Part shown: positions 47,448 to 47,580 of the stretch, one piece after another
Position numbering within the stretch: the first letter of the stretch is position 1
How the letters are laid out: each line of letters begins with the position of its first letter
Source: Betaproteobacteria bacterium
GTDB taxonomy: Bacteria > Pseudomonadota > Gammaproteobacteria > Burkholderiales > SG8-41
NCBI GenBank assembly: GCA_021730905.1
Contig: JAKFYK010000023.1
Location: 1-47,580, forward strand
DNA length: 47,580 nucleotides
Direction of reading: 5' to 3'
Notes under the pieces: generated by a model
Databases searched by the model: none
Told to the model about the DNA's origin: nothing
What the model saw: only the letters and a program-made list of their open reading frames with translations
Program-made: the position numbers and the translations under genes

Positions 47448-47580
47448 TGCGTTAATCTCCCGTGAGTGTGGTTATCGCGTTTGATTATATTCGAGAATGC
47501 AGCGGCATCCGCTCAAGCCGATACGCCACATGCGCATGGAGCTAGCCGTAACAATTTGTTTTGTATGATTTATTTTTAGA
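47448..47580. other. Right-edge interval with AT-rich repeat variant
   Basis: No gene is seen between the amidohydrolase start and the window edge. A degenerate copy of the AT-rich motif, GTAACAATTTGTTTTGTATG, lies at 47548-47567, again followed by T-rich sequence. Confidence 0.45.

Overview
The window (about 60% G+C coding DNA, dense genes with mostly short gaps) looks like a chromosome segment of a heterotrophic betaproteobacterium of Burkholderiales type. The main evidence is the number of Bug-family (TctC-like) periplasmic substrate-binding proteins: fourteen in 47.6 kb, none with TctA/TctB membrane subunits nearby. The remainder is organic-acid and aromatic catabolism, periplasmic quinoproteins, an RND efflux pair and a block of small unknown envelope proteins. 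I see no rRNA, tRNA, transposase, integrase, CRISPR array or recognisable transcriptional regulator.

Layout. 0-5.7 kb: end of an extradiol dioxygenase, then a minus-strand CoA-type acid pathway (MenB/BadI-like crotonase, CaiB/BaiF CoA-transferase, VOC epimerase-like protein, Bug protein, Ldh-family oxidoreductase) and a CREST/ceramidase-like membrane protein. 5.8-12.4 kb (plus): Bug protein, FrsA-like alpha/beta hydrolase, RND adaptor and RND pump. 12.4-14.6 kb (minus): Bug protein followed by LigA-like and LigB-like subunits of a class III ring-cleavage dioxygenase. 14.7-18.4 kb (plus): alpha/beta hydrolase, MBL-fold hydrolase, D-2-hydroxyacid dehydrogenase, ModA-like protein. 18.5-26.5 kb: five Bug proteins, a large haem/beta-propeller protein and a UGSC-type selenoprotein. 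26.5-30.0 kb (minus): seven small unknown proteins, one pilin-like. 30.1-32.6 kb: Bug protein, DUF3301 and a TonB-like protein. 32.6-37.2 kb (minus): alpha/beta hydrolase, two PQQ dehydrogenases and a cytochrome c between them. 37.3-41.0 kb: three Bug proteins and a selenocysteine peroxiredoxin. 41.4-47.4 kb: CoxG-like protein, ThDP enzyme with a clear terminator, cupin, two tandem Bug proteins, a small ferredoxin-like-fold protein and an amidohydrolase.

The most important result is that two genes that look broken by an in-frame TGA are almost certainly intact selenoprotein genes. At 21599-22159 (minus) the TGA begins a Sec-Gly-Ala-Cys motif matching the UGSC family and is followed 11 nt later by a perfect hairpin. 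At 40541-40999 (plus) the TGA is exactly at the peroxidatic cysteine of a peroxiredoxin (Thr-Gly-Gly-Sec). The UGSC gene is in a same-strand run with two Bug proteins and a c-haem/beta-propeller protein, which may be an undescribed functional unit. SelA/SelB/SelD/tRNA-Sec are not in this window and must be elsewhere in the genome if this reading is right.

Smaller-scale structure: an AT-rich 18-mer (consensus TAASTATTTGTTTTTATT) recurs between genes; degenerate GTGAANNN octamer tracts start at or near gene ends; a dispersed repeat (GCTTCGACRRGCTCAG) lies in frame just after the signal peptide of two Bug genes; two Bug genes appear to make leaderless transcripts.
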